The position numbers and the translations under genes are program-made. Source: Lutibacter sp. (GTDB taxonomy: Bacteria > Bacteroidota > Bacteroidia > Flavobacteriales > Flavobacteriaceae). Taken from it: a DNA stretch of 64,000 nt. The stretch is taken from assembly GCA_002733665.1 (NCBI GenBank), contig NVWM01000002.1, positions 1-64,000 on the forward strand. The letters run 5' to 3'. The notes under the pieces were generated by a model. The model made no database searches. It saw nothing but the letters and a program-made list of their open reading frames with translations, and had not been told where the DNA came from. Shown here in pieces: positions 9,006-18,129 of this stretch; positions within the stretch are counted from its first letter, which is position 1; every line of letters begins with the position of its first letter.

Positions 9006-10209
9006 TTATTCTACTACGTATTTCGTTAAATATATCTTCTGCAACTTCTGTTTTAGATTTTAGACCAAATTCGGAAATTTTTTCCGATTTATCAATAATT
9101 GTTATCTTATTTGTTGATTTTTTAAATCCTGCACCTTTATCTTGTAAAGAATTTAGGACAATCAAATCTAAGTTTTTACGTTTCAACTTCCCTTTTGCAT
9201 TTGCCAATTCATTATTGGTTTCTAGTGCAAAGCCAACTAAAAATTGATCCTTTTTAATCTTACCGAGTGAAGCCAAAATATCTTTTGTCTTTTCTAATTC
9301 TAAAGACAAGGTAGCATCTTTCTTTTTAATCTTTTCTGTTGCAGCATTCGTTGGTCTAAAATCTGCAACTGCGGCTGAAAGTATTGCTATATCAGCGTTG
9401 TCGAAATGTTGATGTACTGCTTCATACATATCTTGCGCACTAACAACATCAATCCTCTGCACAAATGAATGATCAATTTTCTCGTTAGAAACTCCTGTTA
9501 CCAAAACTACTTTTGCTCCTAAATTAGCGGCAGTTTTAGCCAACTCAAAACCCATTTTTCCTGATGAATGGTTTCCTATAAAACGTACAGGATCTATTGC
9601 TTCGTATGTAGGACCTGCTGTAATTAATACTTTTTTTCCTTTAAGTGGCAACTTAGAAGCAATATCAGCCTCTAAAAAAGATATAATATCTTCTGGTTCT
9701 GCCATTCTTCCTTCGCCAACTAAACCACTTGCAAGTTCACCACTCCCAACTGGAATACAACTATTTCCAAAACTTTGTAATGTGTTTATACTTAATTTGG
9801 TAGATGGATGCTTGTACATATCCAAATCCATCGCAGGAGCAAAATAAACTGGGCATTTTGCTGATAGATATATTGCTAGCAACAAGTTGTCACTTGTGCC
9901 ATTTGCCATCTTAGAGAGTGTATTTGCAGTAGCTGGAGCAATCAACATAAAATCTGCCCAAAGACCTAATTCAACGTGATTATTCCATAATTCATTCTCA
10001 TCTTCTTTATCATAAAAAGTAGAATGAACAGGATTTTTTGAAAGTGTAGATAAAGTTAAAGGTGTAACAAAATCTTTAGAAGCAGGTGTCATTACAATAC
10101 GTACTTGAGCACCTGCTTTTATAAAAAGTCTTACTAAATAAGTAGTTTTATAAGCAGCAATTCCAGCAGTTACGCCAAGTAATATATTTTTACCGCTTAA
10201 AATTGACAT
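8998..10209 (-). CDS. coaBC: Bifunctional phosphopantothenoylcysteine decarboxylase / phosphopantothenate-cysteine ligase
   Basis: CoaBC performs two successive coenzyme A steps: cysteine ligation to 4'-phosphopantothenate, then decarboxylation to 4'-phosphopantetheine. The N-terminal flavoprotein half (about 1-185) shows GVTAGIAAYK and a PAM(D)LDMY motif. The C-terminal ligase half shows ITAGPTYEAIDPVRFIGNHSSGKMG, the AAVADFRP motif and the KIKKKD segment. At 403 residues it is full length. The classical PAMN motif is PAMD here, which I believe is usual for this lineage. It starts 1 base after the rpoZ stop. Confidence 0.93.
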   Translation of the reverse strand: MSILSGKNILLGVTAGIAAYKTTYLVRLFIKAGAQVRIVMTPASKDFVTPLTLSTLSKNPVHSTFYDKEDENELWNNHVELGLWADFMLIAPATANTLSKMANGTSDNLLLAIYLSAKCPVYFAPAMDLDMYKHPSTKLSINTLQSFGNSCIPVGSGELASGLVGEGRMAEPEDIISFLEADIASKLPLKGKKVLITAGPTYEAIDPVRFIGNHSSGKMGFELAKTAANLGAKVVLVTGVSNEKIDHSFVQRIDVVSAQDMYEAVHQHFDNADIAILSAAVADFRPTNAATEKIKKKDATLSLELEKTKDILASLGKIKKDQFLVGFALETNNELANAKGKLKRKNLDLIVLNSLQDKGAGFKKSTNKITIIDKSEKISEFGLKSKTEVAEDIFNEIRSRIND

Positions 10210-10210
10210 C

Positions 10211-10543
10211 TTATTTTGTATCAGTTTCAGTATCTGGCCTTCTGTAATATGTACGATTATTTAACCAATCGTCTATAGCCATTGCTGTAGGCTTAGGTAA
10301 ACGTTCATAAAATTTAGAAACTTCTATTTGCTCTTTATTCTCAAATACTTCTTCTAAACTATCATTATGAGTTGCAAACTCTTCTAACTTTTCAACAAGT
10401 TCTTTTTTCAAATCGCCATTGATTTGAGCTGCTCTTTTTGCCATTATTACAATTGCTTCATACAAATTTCCTGTTGGTTTTTCAACATCTTCTCTATTGT
10501 ATGTGATTGTGCTTAATGGTGCTTCTGAATTTTTATAGTCCAT
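10211..10543 (-). CDS. rpoZ: RNA polymerase omega subunit (Bacteroidota type)
   Basis: A 110-residue protein with the lineage-specific omega pattern: NREDVEKPTGNLYEAIVIMAKRAAQI, an acidic middle, and a KPTAMAIDDWLNNRTYY tail. Omega helps assemble RNA polymerase by clamping the beta-prime subunit. The gene sits 2 bases downstream of bamD and 1 base upstream of coaBC in a tight operon. Confidence 0.88.
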   Translation of the reverse strand: MDYKNSEAPLSTITYNREDVEKPTGNLYEAIVIMAKRAAQINGDLKKELVEKLEEFATHNDSLEEVFENKEQIEVSKFYERLPKPTAMAIDDWLNNRTYYRRPDTETDTK

Positions 10544-10545
10544 TT

Positions 10546-11373
10546 TTATTTGTTTTCTATAGTTGCAATTAATTCTTTAACAGTTACTAATTCTTTATTC
10601 AAATCATCTAACATTTTATTAGAGTCTTTTAAATATTCTGATTCAGGATAATTTCTTTTTAATTTATCGTATGCTTTAACAGCATCATTCAATCTTTTTT
10701 CTTTTTTACTTACCACACTCTTTATTCCTAACTCATAAGAAGCTTTAAACTTATAAAATATTGCTTCTTCGCGAAACGAAGTCCCTAAAAAATCAGAAAT
10801 CAAATTATCAAATGATTTTATTGAGGCAATATAATCTTCTATATGATAGTATTGTTTTGCTGTTTCAAATGCTTTTTTCTCTAATTTGTATTGCAATTCT
10901 TTAACAGATTTATTTGCTTCATCAATTTTATCAGAGTTAGGGTATGTATCAATAAACCCTTGCAAAGCAGTCAAAGCTTCATGTGTTGTTTTTTGATCTA
11001 AACTAAAAATTGGAGAATCTAAATAATAACTCTGTGCAGATAAAAATGCAGCTTCTTCTCTTTTAGTACTCTTTGGATAGTTTTTTGTAAATCTATTGAA
11101 GTAATAAGAAGACAAACTATATTGTTTTGTCTGATAATACGCATCACTTATCATATATTGAATACGCTCCATTTGTGGTTTTGCACGGTAACTTGGCGTA
11201 ATTTTCTCAAATAATGTAATGGCTCTACCATACTTTTTGGCTTCATACATTTTAGTTGCCATCTTATATTGATCTGTAACCTCTCCTTTATTCAATACCT
11301 TTTGGTACTCACTACACGATAAAAACGAAATCGTCACTAAAAATATTACTGCTATTTTCTTCATTTTTTGCAT
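10546..11373 (-). CDS. bamD: Outer membrane protein assembly factor BamD
   Basis: A lipoprotein of the BAM complex that inserts beta-barrel proteins into the outer membrane. The 275-residue sequence has a lipoprotein signal with the lipobox ending FLSC (Cys near residue 20), followed by tetratricopeptide-like repeats (for example YEAKKYGRAITLFEKI, TKQYSLSSYYFNRFTKNYP, IEDYIASIKSFDNLI). Translation could start at the first ATG or at the ATG three codons later (MKKIAVIF); both give an intact signal peptide. It is followed after 2 bases by rpoZ. Confidence 0.9.
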   Translation of the reverse strand: MQKMKKIAVIFLVTISFLSCSEYQKVLNKGEVTDQYKMATKMYEAKKYGRAITLFEKITPSYRAKPQMERIQYMISDAYYQTKQYSLSSYYFNRFTKNYPKSTKREEAAFLSAQSYYLDSPIFSLDQKTTHEALTALQGFIDTYPNSDKIDEANKSVKELQYKLEKKAFETAKQYYHIEDYIASIKSFDNLISDFLGTSFREEAIFYKFKASYELGIKSVVSKKEKRLNDAVKAYDKLKRNYPESEYLKDSNKMLDDLNKELVTVKELIATIENK

Positions 11374-11500
11374 TCGGCAAAATTAGTTATTAATTATGGA
11401 TTATTAAAATGATTTTTTAGTTCATTTACTTGACACAAAAATAACTGCTATATGCTATAAACATTAATCGCAAGTCATAATTGTTTGTTAATAATCAATT

Positions 11501-12379
11501 TTAAGAATAATCATCTATAAAATTAGCGATTTTTTCTTGTAATGAATTTGTTACTTTCATCAATGGAAGCCTAACTTCTACTGTACAAATATTGAGTTTA
11601 TTTAGCATTGATTTTATTCCTGCAGGATTCCCTTCTTCAAAGATATAATCAATGCTTTTTTCAACTTTATTATGTAATTTCTGTGCGTCTTCTTTTTTTC
11701 CTTCTAAGCCGAATTGAATCATTTTGGAAAAATCTTTTGGTAATCCTTGTCCGATTACACTAATCACTCCCACTCCTCCTGCCAATGTCATATCTAAAGC
11801 AATCATATCATCACCTGAAATAATCATAAAGCCTGTTGGCTTATTTTCAATTAATTCTTTAGCTTGTTCAATAATTCCTGCTGCTTCTTTAACTGCAATA
11901 ATGTTATCAAAATCATTTGCCAATCTAATTACAGTTTTTGGCTCCATATTTTGAGCTGTTCTTCCAGGAACATTGTATAAAATTATTGGCAATGGACTGG
12001 CTTCTGAAATAGCCTTGAAATGCTGATAAATACCCTCTTGAGTCGGCTTGTTATAATATGGAGAAACTGATAAAATAGCATCAAATGCAGACAAATCCAT
12101 GGTTTTTAAAGTATCAACAACCGCCATTGTATTATTACTTCCAACACCTATGACTAAAGGTAATCGCTCATTATTTACTTCAACTATTTTCTTTTTAACG
12201 GCTTCTTGCTCATCAAAAGTCAAAGTTGCTGGCTCTCCTGTAGTTCCTAATACAACAAGGTAGTCAATACCATTATCAATCTGATAATTAACCAGCCTTT
12301 CTAAGGCATCAAAATCTACTGACTTATCTTCTTTAAAAGGGGTTACGAGCGCCACTCCTGTTCCAAAAAATTGTTTCAT
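11501..12379 (-). CDS. dapA: 4-hydroxy-tetrahydrodipicolinate synthase
   Basis: DapA condenses pyruvate with aspartate semialdehyde, the first committed step to diaminopimelate and lysine. The 292 residues include GTTGEPATL (Thr45-Thr46, part of the proton relay), YNVPGRT (catalytic Tyr135) and the Schiff-base lysine in IIAVKEAAG (Lys164). The ATG shares one base with the stop of the upstream DUF6913 gene (TAATG), so the two are translationally coupled. dapF lies elsewhere in this window (21305). A 127-base spacer separates dapA from bamD. Confidence 0.95.
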   Translation of the reverse strand: MKQFFGTGVALVTPFKEDKSVDFDALERLVNYQIDNGIDYLVVLGTTGEPATLTFDEQEAVKKKIVEVNNERLPLVIGVGSNNTMAVVDTLKTMDLSAFDAILSVSPYYNKPTQEGIYQHFKAISEASPLPIILYNVPGRTAQNMEPKTVIRLANDFDNIIAVKEAAGIIEQAKELIENKPTGFMIISGDDMIALDMTLAGGVGVISVIGQGLPKDFSKMIQFGLEGKKEDAQKLHNKVEKSIDYIFEEGNPAGIKSMLNKLNICTVEVRLPLMKVTNSLQEKIANFIDDYS

Positions 12380-12894
12380 TATAATTTATTTAAAATTTCT
12401 AAATATTTTTTTAATTCTTTTATAAAAACAGCTACATCTTTAGTGTCAACTGCAATCATAAAATCAAATAAGCGATTGTCAGCACTCGAAAATCCAACTT
12501 TAAATTTTGCTTTTGAAAGCACTATCAAATAATTTAGTAGCAAATTATTATCTGATAAATTTATCAGCAAATCAAATTCTGAATTTAATAAATTTTGAAT
12601 ATATTCATTTTTTATTTTTCCTAACCAATTGAAATCTTTATCAGTAAATAATTCTTTCGAATCTGACTCTTTTGGTGCATTTTTTATATAATTAACTATT
12701 TTAATTTTAGAAACATCAACATTTAACTCTTTTGCAATAATCTGACTGCTATTTTTAGTTGTAAATTCATCTACAAAAACAAGAATTGAATTGATTTTTT
12801 CATTAGAAATAGAAATTAAAGGTTTATCAGAACTTATCAACTCTCTTTCAATTTTTCTTTTAATGCTGTTATCTTTAAATTTACTTAAAATCAT
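12379..12894 (-). CDS. DUF6913 family protein
   Basis: A 171-residue cytosolic protein without signal peptide or membrane segments, rich in Lys, Ile and Asn. Recognisable stretches are a basic N-terminus ([18 protein letters not shown]), SILVFVDEF, and [18 protein letters not shown] recognise it as the flavobacterial DUF6913 family that often precedes dapA; its function is unknown. A start-stop overlap with dapA implies coupled expression. A TATTTTTG box at 12913-12920 on the minus strand is a reasonable promoter. Confidence 0.75.
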   Translation of the reverse strand: MILSKFKDNSIKRKIERELISSDKPLISISNEKINSILVFVDEFTTKNSSQIIAKELNVDVSKIKIVNYIKNAPKESDSKELFTDKDFNWLGKIKNEYIQNLLNSEFDLLINLSDNNLLLNYLIVLSKAKFKVGFSSADNRLFDFMIAVDTKDVAVFIKELKKYLEILNKL

Positions 12895-12912
12895 TTACAA
12901 AATTTGATATTA

Positions 12913-12920
12913 CAAAAATA
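12913..12920 (-). promoter_or_regulatory. -7 promoter box upstream of DUF6913-dapA
   Basis: The minus strand reads TATTTTTG (consensus TAnnTTTG), with 18 bases between the box and the ATG at 12894. Confidence 0.5.
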
Positions 12921-12991
12921 AGTATTTTTTTTTCTAAAATTTTGTAATTTCACTAATAAATAAACGTCAAAAAGATATAAAATATACAATT

Positions 12992-13375
12992 ATGAATAAA
13001 AAATTATTGTTAATTCTTCGAATTATTGTTGCTCTTATCTTAATACAAACACTGCGCTTTAAATTTACAGTACATCCAGACAGTGTATATATATTCACAA
13101 AGGTTGGTTTAGAGCCATTTGGAAGAATTGGAATTGGTGTATTAGAATTAATTTCTGCAATACTAATTCTTATTCCTCGCACAATTTGGGCAGGAGCTGG
13201 ACTTACTCTTGGAATTTTAGGAGGTGCAATCATGATGCATTTAACACAACTTGGAATTGAAATTAATAATGATGGTGGATCCTTATTCTATTTGGCTTTA
13301 GGCACATTTATTGTCAGTGGAATTATATTATTTGATCAACGAAAAAACATACCAATTATCGGCGCAAAACTTTAA
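12992..13375 (+). CDS. DoxX-like small membrane protein
   Basis: 127 residues with about four membrane segments (LLLILRIIVALILIQTLRFKF, IGIGVLELISAILILIP, AGAGLTLGILGGAIMMHL, FYLALGTFIVSGIILF). The LRxxxxxxxxxxxxxKF start, the GxLEL motif in helix 2 and the GAIxxHL motif in helix 3 fit the DoxX family. The function of these proteins is not established; some are linked to quinone or oxidative stress pathways. It is a single gene, divergent from DUF6913. Confidence 0.75.
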   Translation: MNKKLLLILRIIVALILIQTLRFKFTVHPDSVYIFTKVGLEPFGRIGIGVLELISAILILIPRTIWAGAGLTLGILGGAIMMHLTQLGIEINNDGGSLFYLALGTFIVSGIILFDQRKNIPIIGAKL

Positions 13376-13431
13376 CTTGCTTTTAACAAAAAAAAATGTA
13401 TCTTTCACACGAATTTAAAATTACATAAAAA

Positions 13432-13644
13432 ATGGGTAGACCAGCAACACGACCAGCCAAATTAAAGGATGGTTTTTATATTGAAGTGCGAAATAAAGGT
13501 GCTCGAAGTGGTATTAAAATTAGAAGAGATAATAGAGCAGATATGCTTGAAGCAGTGAAAGAATACCGCCGTGTTAAGGACATTACAATTCTTGGTGAAT
13601 CTATAAATGACAAGTTTATAGAAAAGCCAAAGGTAGCCGTCTAA
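13432..13644 (+). CDS. Conserved 70-residue basic protein of unknown function
   Basis: A short protein beginning MGRPATRPAKLKDGFYIEVRNKG with GIKIRRDNRADMLEAVKEYRR in the middle. It is basic, has no signal or membrane segment, and looks like a compact beta-beta-alpha fold (two strands, then the helix DMLEAVKEYRRVK). I recall near-identical short proteins across Flavobacteriia without an assigned function. The charge pattern and GRP-R-A start would fit nucleic-acid binding, which is inference only. It has its own spacer upstream and a terminator downstream. Confidence 0.75.
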   Translation: MGRPATRPAKLKDGFYIEVRNKGARSGIKIRRDNRADMLEAVKEYRRVKDITILGESINDKFIEKPKVAV

Positions 13645-13691
13645 AAAACAAATTGTATAGTTTTTTTTACAAGACTAAACACATAATTTAT

Positions 13692-13717
13692 AGTGCTTTT
13701 GTTAATTCAAAAGCACT
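13692..13717. terminator. Bidirectional terminator
   Basis: AGTGCTTTTG pairs with CAAAAGCACT around a 6-base loop between the convergent 13432-13644 and 13717-14370 genes; a T-rich tract follows on the plus strand. Confidence 0.75.
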
Positions 13718-14370
13718 TATTTTTTGCCTTCAAAAATCATGAATCTGCAAATTAAGTATTCTGCCAACACATAAGTAATCATAATAAATACTGGAAAATA
13801 TGTTTCTGATTGGTAAAATTTATTGATGGCAAGTGTGCTGTCAGAAAGTATAAAAAAAGTTGCTCCACCAAGTAATAATAAATTTGGAACAGACTTGTCG
13901 GTCAGATAATTTAAAAATGACACTACTCCAAAAACTGTAATGATTAACGCATAGACAATCACTGGAATTAAAAGTTCTCCTAAATTATCTTTTAATAAAA
14001 AAATAAGTCCGAAAAAGGTGATAGCAAAAGGAATTATTGCTATTAACTTTTGCCTTATTGAGGATTTTTTGAGCACTCCAACTACAATCTTAATCAACAA
14101 TATATGTGCTATTAAAAACGAAGCAAGTCCGAGCATAAAATTCATTTTCGAATCAAACAAAAGGAAAACATCACCCAAAAAAGAAAAGAATAATACTGCT
14201 AAATACAATTTGTTTTCTGGCTCTACAATAACTGAATAATACATCATTAAAACCAAAATAATCAGAGGTTTAAATACAAGTCTCATCAACTGATTTCCAG
14301 TTAGTATCCCAACAATATCTAATACAACCACAAGAACAAACAATCCTAAAATAAGTTTTCTTTTTCCCAT
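13717..14370 (-). CDS. Lysoplasmalogenase (YhhN/TMEM86 family)
   Basis: A 217-residue polytopic membrane protein with about seven to eight segments. YhhN-family marks include the KPL region near residue 33, YLAVLFFSFLGDVFLLFD (the conserved GD in helix 3) and FFILSDSTLAINKF (conserved SD). Family members cleave the vinyl-ether bond of lysoplasmalogens or act on related lipids. The substrate in this organism is not known. It lies 16 bases downstream of ligA on the same strand. Confidence 0.8.
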   Translation of the reverse strand: MGKRKLILGLFVLVVVLDIVGILTGNQLMRLVFKPLIILVLMMYYSVIVEPENKLYLAVLFFSFLGDVFLLFDSKMNFMLGLASFLIAHILLIKIVVGVLKKSSIRQKLIAIIPFAITFFGLIFLLKDNLGELLIPVIVYALIITVFGVVSFLNYLTDKSVPNLLLLGGATFFILSDSTLAINKFYQSETYFPVFIMITYVLAEYLICRFMIFEGKK

Positions 14371-14386
14371 TATTTACTAGTTTAAA

Positions 14387-16447
<2,061 letters not shown>

Positions 16448-16457
16448 TTAATTTTTA

Positions 16458-16465
16458 TATATTTG
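16458..16465 (+). promoter_or_regulatory. -7 promoter box
   Basis: TATATTTG matches TAnnTTTG, 28 bases before the ATG at 16494. Confidence 0.55.
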
Positions 16466-16493
16466 TCAAAAAAAAATTGCTAAACTCCACACT

Positions 16494-17156
16494 ATGTTTA
16501 TAGGTCATTATGCAGTAGCATTTGCATTAAAAGGAAAAGAAAAAGGAACTTCTTTAGGAATGCTATTTATCGCAACACAATTTGTTGATATCTTATTTTT
16601 CCCTTTTGTATTATTAGGAATTGAAAAATTAAAACTCATAAAAGGCTTTACTCAAGTCAATAATTATTCTATGGATTTCTATCCATTTACACATAGTTTG
16701 TTAGGAGTCGCTCTTTGGGCTTTGTTATTTTTCTTTCTTTATTTCTATAAGTTTGCAAAAAATAAAACTGCCAAAAAGAGCATTGCAATTGTAATGGCTT
16801 TAGCCGTATTATCTCATTGGTTTGCAGATTTACTCATGCACACTCCAGATTTACCGCTTATTACTGGAGAACCAAAATACGGATTTGGCATGTGGAAAAA
16901 TAAATTTTTATCCTTCCTCACTGAAGCTGTTTTATTATTTTATGGATTGGTTTATTATTTAAACAATACTAAATCCGTTTCAAAAGTAGGAAAATATGCA
17001 AGTTCATTTTTTGTGATATTCATGTTGGTAGTTAGTTATTTAGATTTATATGTTTTACCTAAAGATGATAATGTAACAACACTAACTATAACTGCATTAT
17101 TCGCTTATTTTTTATTCGCAGGAATAGCACATTATATAGATAAAAAGAGAATTTAA
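16494..17156 (+). CDS. YdjM-like polytopic membrane protein (putative metal-dependent hydrolase)
   Basis: 220 residues with six or more hydrophobic segments. Conserved polar residues inside the membrane region (GHYAVAFA at the start, [11 protein letters not shown] near residue 65, [15 protein letters not shown] near 105) resemble the DUF457/YdjM family, in which clustered His and Asp residues are thought to bind metal. No activity can be named from sequence. The VF530-type gene follows after 17 bases but has its own promoter box. Confidence 0.6.
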   Translation: MFIGHYAVAFALKGKEKGTSLGMLFIATQFVDILFFPFVLLGIEKLKLIKGFTQVNNYSMDFYPFTHSLLGVALWALLFFFLYFYKFAKNKTAKKSIAIVMALAVLSHWFADLLMHTPDLPLITGEPKYGFGMWKNKFLSFLTEAVLLFYGLVYYLNNTKSVSKVGKYASSFFVIFMLVVSYLDLYVLPKDDNVTTLTITALFAYFLFAGIAHYIDKKRI

Positions 17157-17161
17157 TAGAT

Positions 17162-17169
17162 TATTTTTG
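17162..17169 (+). promoter_or_regulatory. -7 promoter box four bases before a start codon
   Basis: TATTTTTG (TAnnTTTG) is followed by tcaa and then the ATG at 17174. A transcript from here would begin at or beside the start codon. Confidence 0.6.
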
Positions 17170-17173
17170 TCAA

Positions 17174-17392
17174 ATGAGCGAAGAACAACCAAACAATCCA
17201 TTACATGGCGTAAAACTTGCCGAAATTGTACAAACACTTGTGTCAACTTATGGCTGGGAAGAATTAGGAAGACTTGTTAAAATAAACTCCTTTAACAACA
17301 ACCCAACAATAAAATCGAGTTTAAAATTTTTAAGAAGAACTCCTTGGGCGAGAGAAAAAGTGGAAAAATTGTATTTGAAGACTCTAAAATAA
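17174..17392 (+). CDS. VF530 family small DNA-binding-like protein (DUF2132)
   Basis: 72 residues with the family core [30 protein letters not shown] and the signature [20 protein letters not shown]. The family is widespread in Gram-negative bacteria. A solved member has a fold interpreted as DNA binding, but the target and role are unknown. It is probably transcribed from the box at 17162-17169 as a leaderless message. Confidence 0.85.
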   Translation: MSEEQPNNPLHGVKLAEIVQTLVSTYGWEELGRLVKINSFNNNPTIKSSLKFLRRTPWAREKVEKLYLKTLK

Positions 17393-17417
17393 TTAGCATC
17401 TAAACAGTACTTGAAAT

Positions 17418-17492
17418 TTGACTTTGTAATTTTTTTTTGACTAACTAACTATCGTACGATAAAGTTCATTATAACGGAACATTATCTTAACC
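17418..17492 (+). repeat. Dispersed ~75-base upstream element, copy A
   Basis: This stretch (ttgactttgtaat ... acgataaagttcattataac ... atcttaaccattgg) aligns along its length with copies B (31437-31510) and C (51424-51500). The best conserved part is acgata(n)agtt(y)att(n)(n)aac(r)gaac followed by atctta. It lies directly upstream of the frameshifted gene at 17512. Confidence 0.7.
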
Positions 17493-17511
17493 ATTGGCAA
17501 ACATTAAAAAA

Positions 17512-17887
17512 ATGAGAATACGATATAAAAAGAAACAAGTAAAACTGAACTTAATTATGGGAATAATTTGGCTCATATATGGAATAATATTAGTTATCAT
17601 CAAAGAAAATGTGAATTGGTTTGACTATGCTTGGTTTGGTTTTTCAGCAATTTATTTAATAATGTATTTCTATCAAAAAAAGGAAAAGTATTTAACTCTT
17701 GAAAACGGAATTATAAAGCAAAACTGGCCTTTTGGAAAAAAAATGAATCTAAACGAAATAAAACGAATTAGACATTTTGCTGGCGATTATATTCTGAAAT
17801 CTGAAAATAAATATTCAATTAATAAATGAAGAATCACTTTTGGACTTGAAAACGGAATTGAAAAAACTGAATGCTGAATGGAATTAA
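17512..17887 (+). pseudogene. Small membrane protein gene interrupted by a frameshift
   Basis: From the ATG at 17512 the frame encodes two membrane segments (LNLIMGIIWLIYGIILVII and YAWFGFSAIYLIMYFY) and a cytosolic tail (YLTLENGIIKQNWPFGKKMNLNEI). It stops at 17827-17829. Moving one base, the sequence continues from 17825 as NEESLLDLKTELKKLNAEWN and stops at 17885-17887, a natural C-terminus for this two-helix protein type. The interruption is therefore a single-base indel near 17820-17828: a real mutation, a sequencing error or, less likely, programmed frameshifting. The open frame can be extended to a TTG at 17494, but that codon lies in the flanking TTGGCAAA word. The gene sits between a dispersed element upstream and a hairpin element downstream. 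Confidence 0.65.
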
Positions 17888-17894
17888 AAAACGA

Positions 17895-18018
17895 TTTGCC
17901 AACACCGTGTAAGAAAAATTGCGTATTTTAAGCAATAAATTTACTAAATAAAACACAAACCAAGAAAATCCGTGAGGATTTTCGTAAGTTGGCTAAAACC
18001 AGCAATTTTTTTTACACA
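17895..18018. repeat. Long imperfect hairpin element, copy 1
   Basis: Outer arms GTGTAAGAAAAATTGC (17907-17922) and GCAATTTTTTTTACAC (18002-18017) pair with one mismatch. An inner hairpin pairs GAAAATCC (17964-17971) with GGATTTTC (17976-17983). CCAA at 17960-17963 and TTGG at 17989-17992 can extend it. The inverse of 17976-17995 matches 52735-52754 at 19 of 20 bases. TTTGCCAA at 17895-17902 is the inverse of TTGGCAAA at 17494-17501 on the other side of the small gene. Confidence 0.75.
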
Positions 18019-18082
18019 AAACCGATAATATAAAATTACACAATACGTGATAGTTATGAAGTTTCTACACTTCTTAAAATAA

Positions 18083-18110
18083 AAAAGCCGAAGCAATTGC
18101 TTCGGCTTTT
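18083..18110 (-). terminator. Terminator of the GAPDH gene
   Basis: A perfect 28-base palindrome with the arm AAAAGCCGAAGCAA, lying 20 bases past the stop at 18130. It could act on either strand. Confidence 0.85.
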
Positions 18111-18129
18111 CAATTATAAAAATTATCTA

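Noticed and set aside
17895-18018. Integron attC site
   Set aside because: The paired-arm layout is suggestive, but no integron integrase or canonical GTTRRRY core set was seen, so I call it only a hairpin element.
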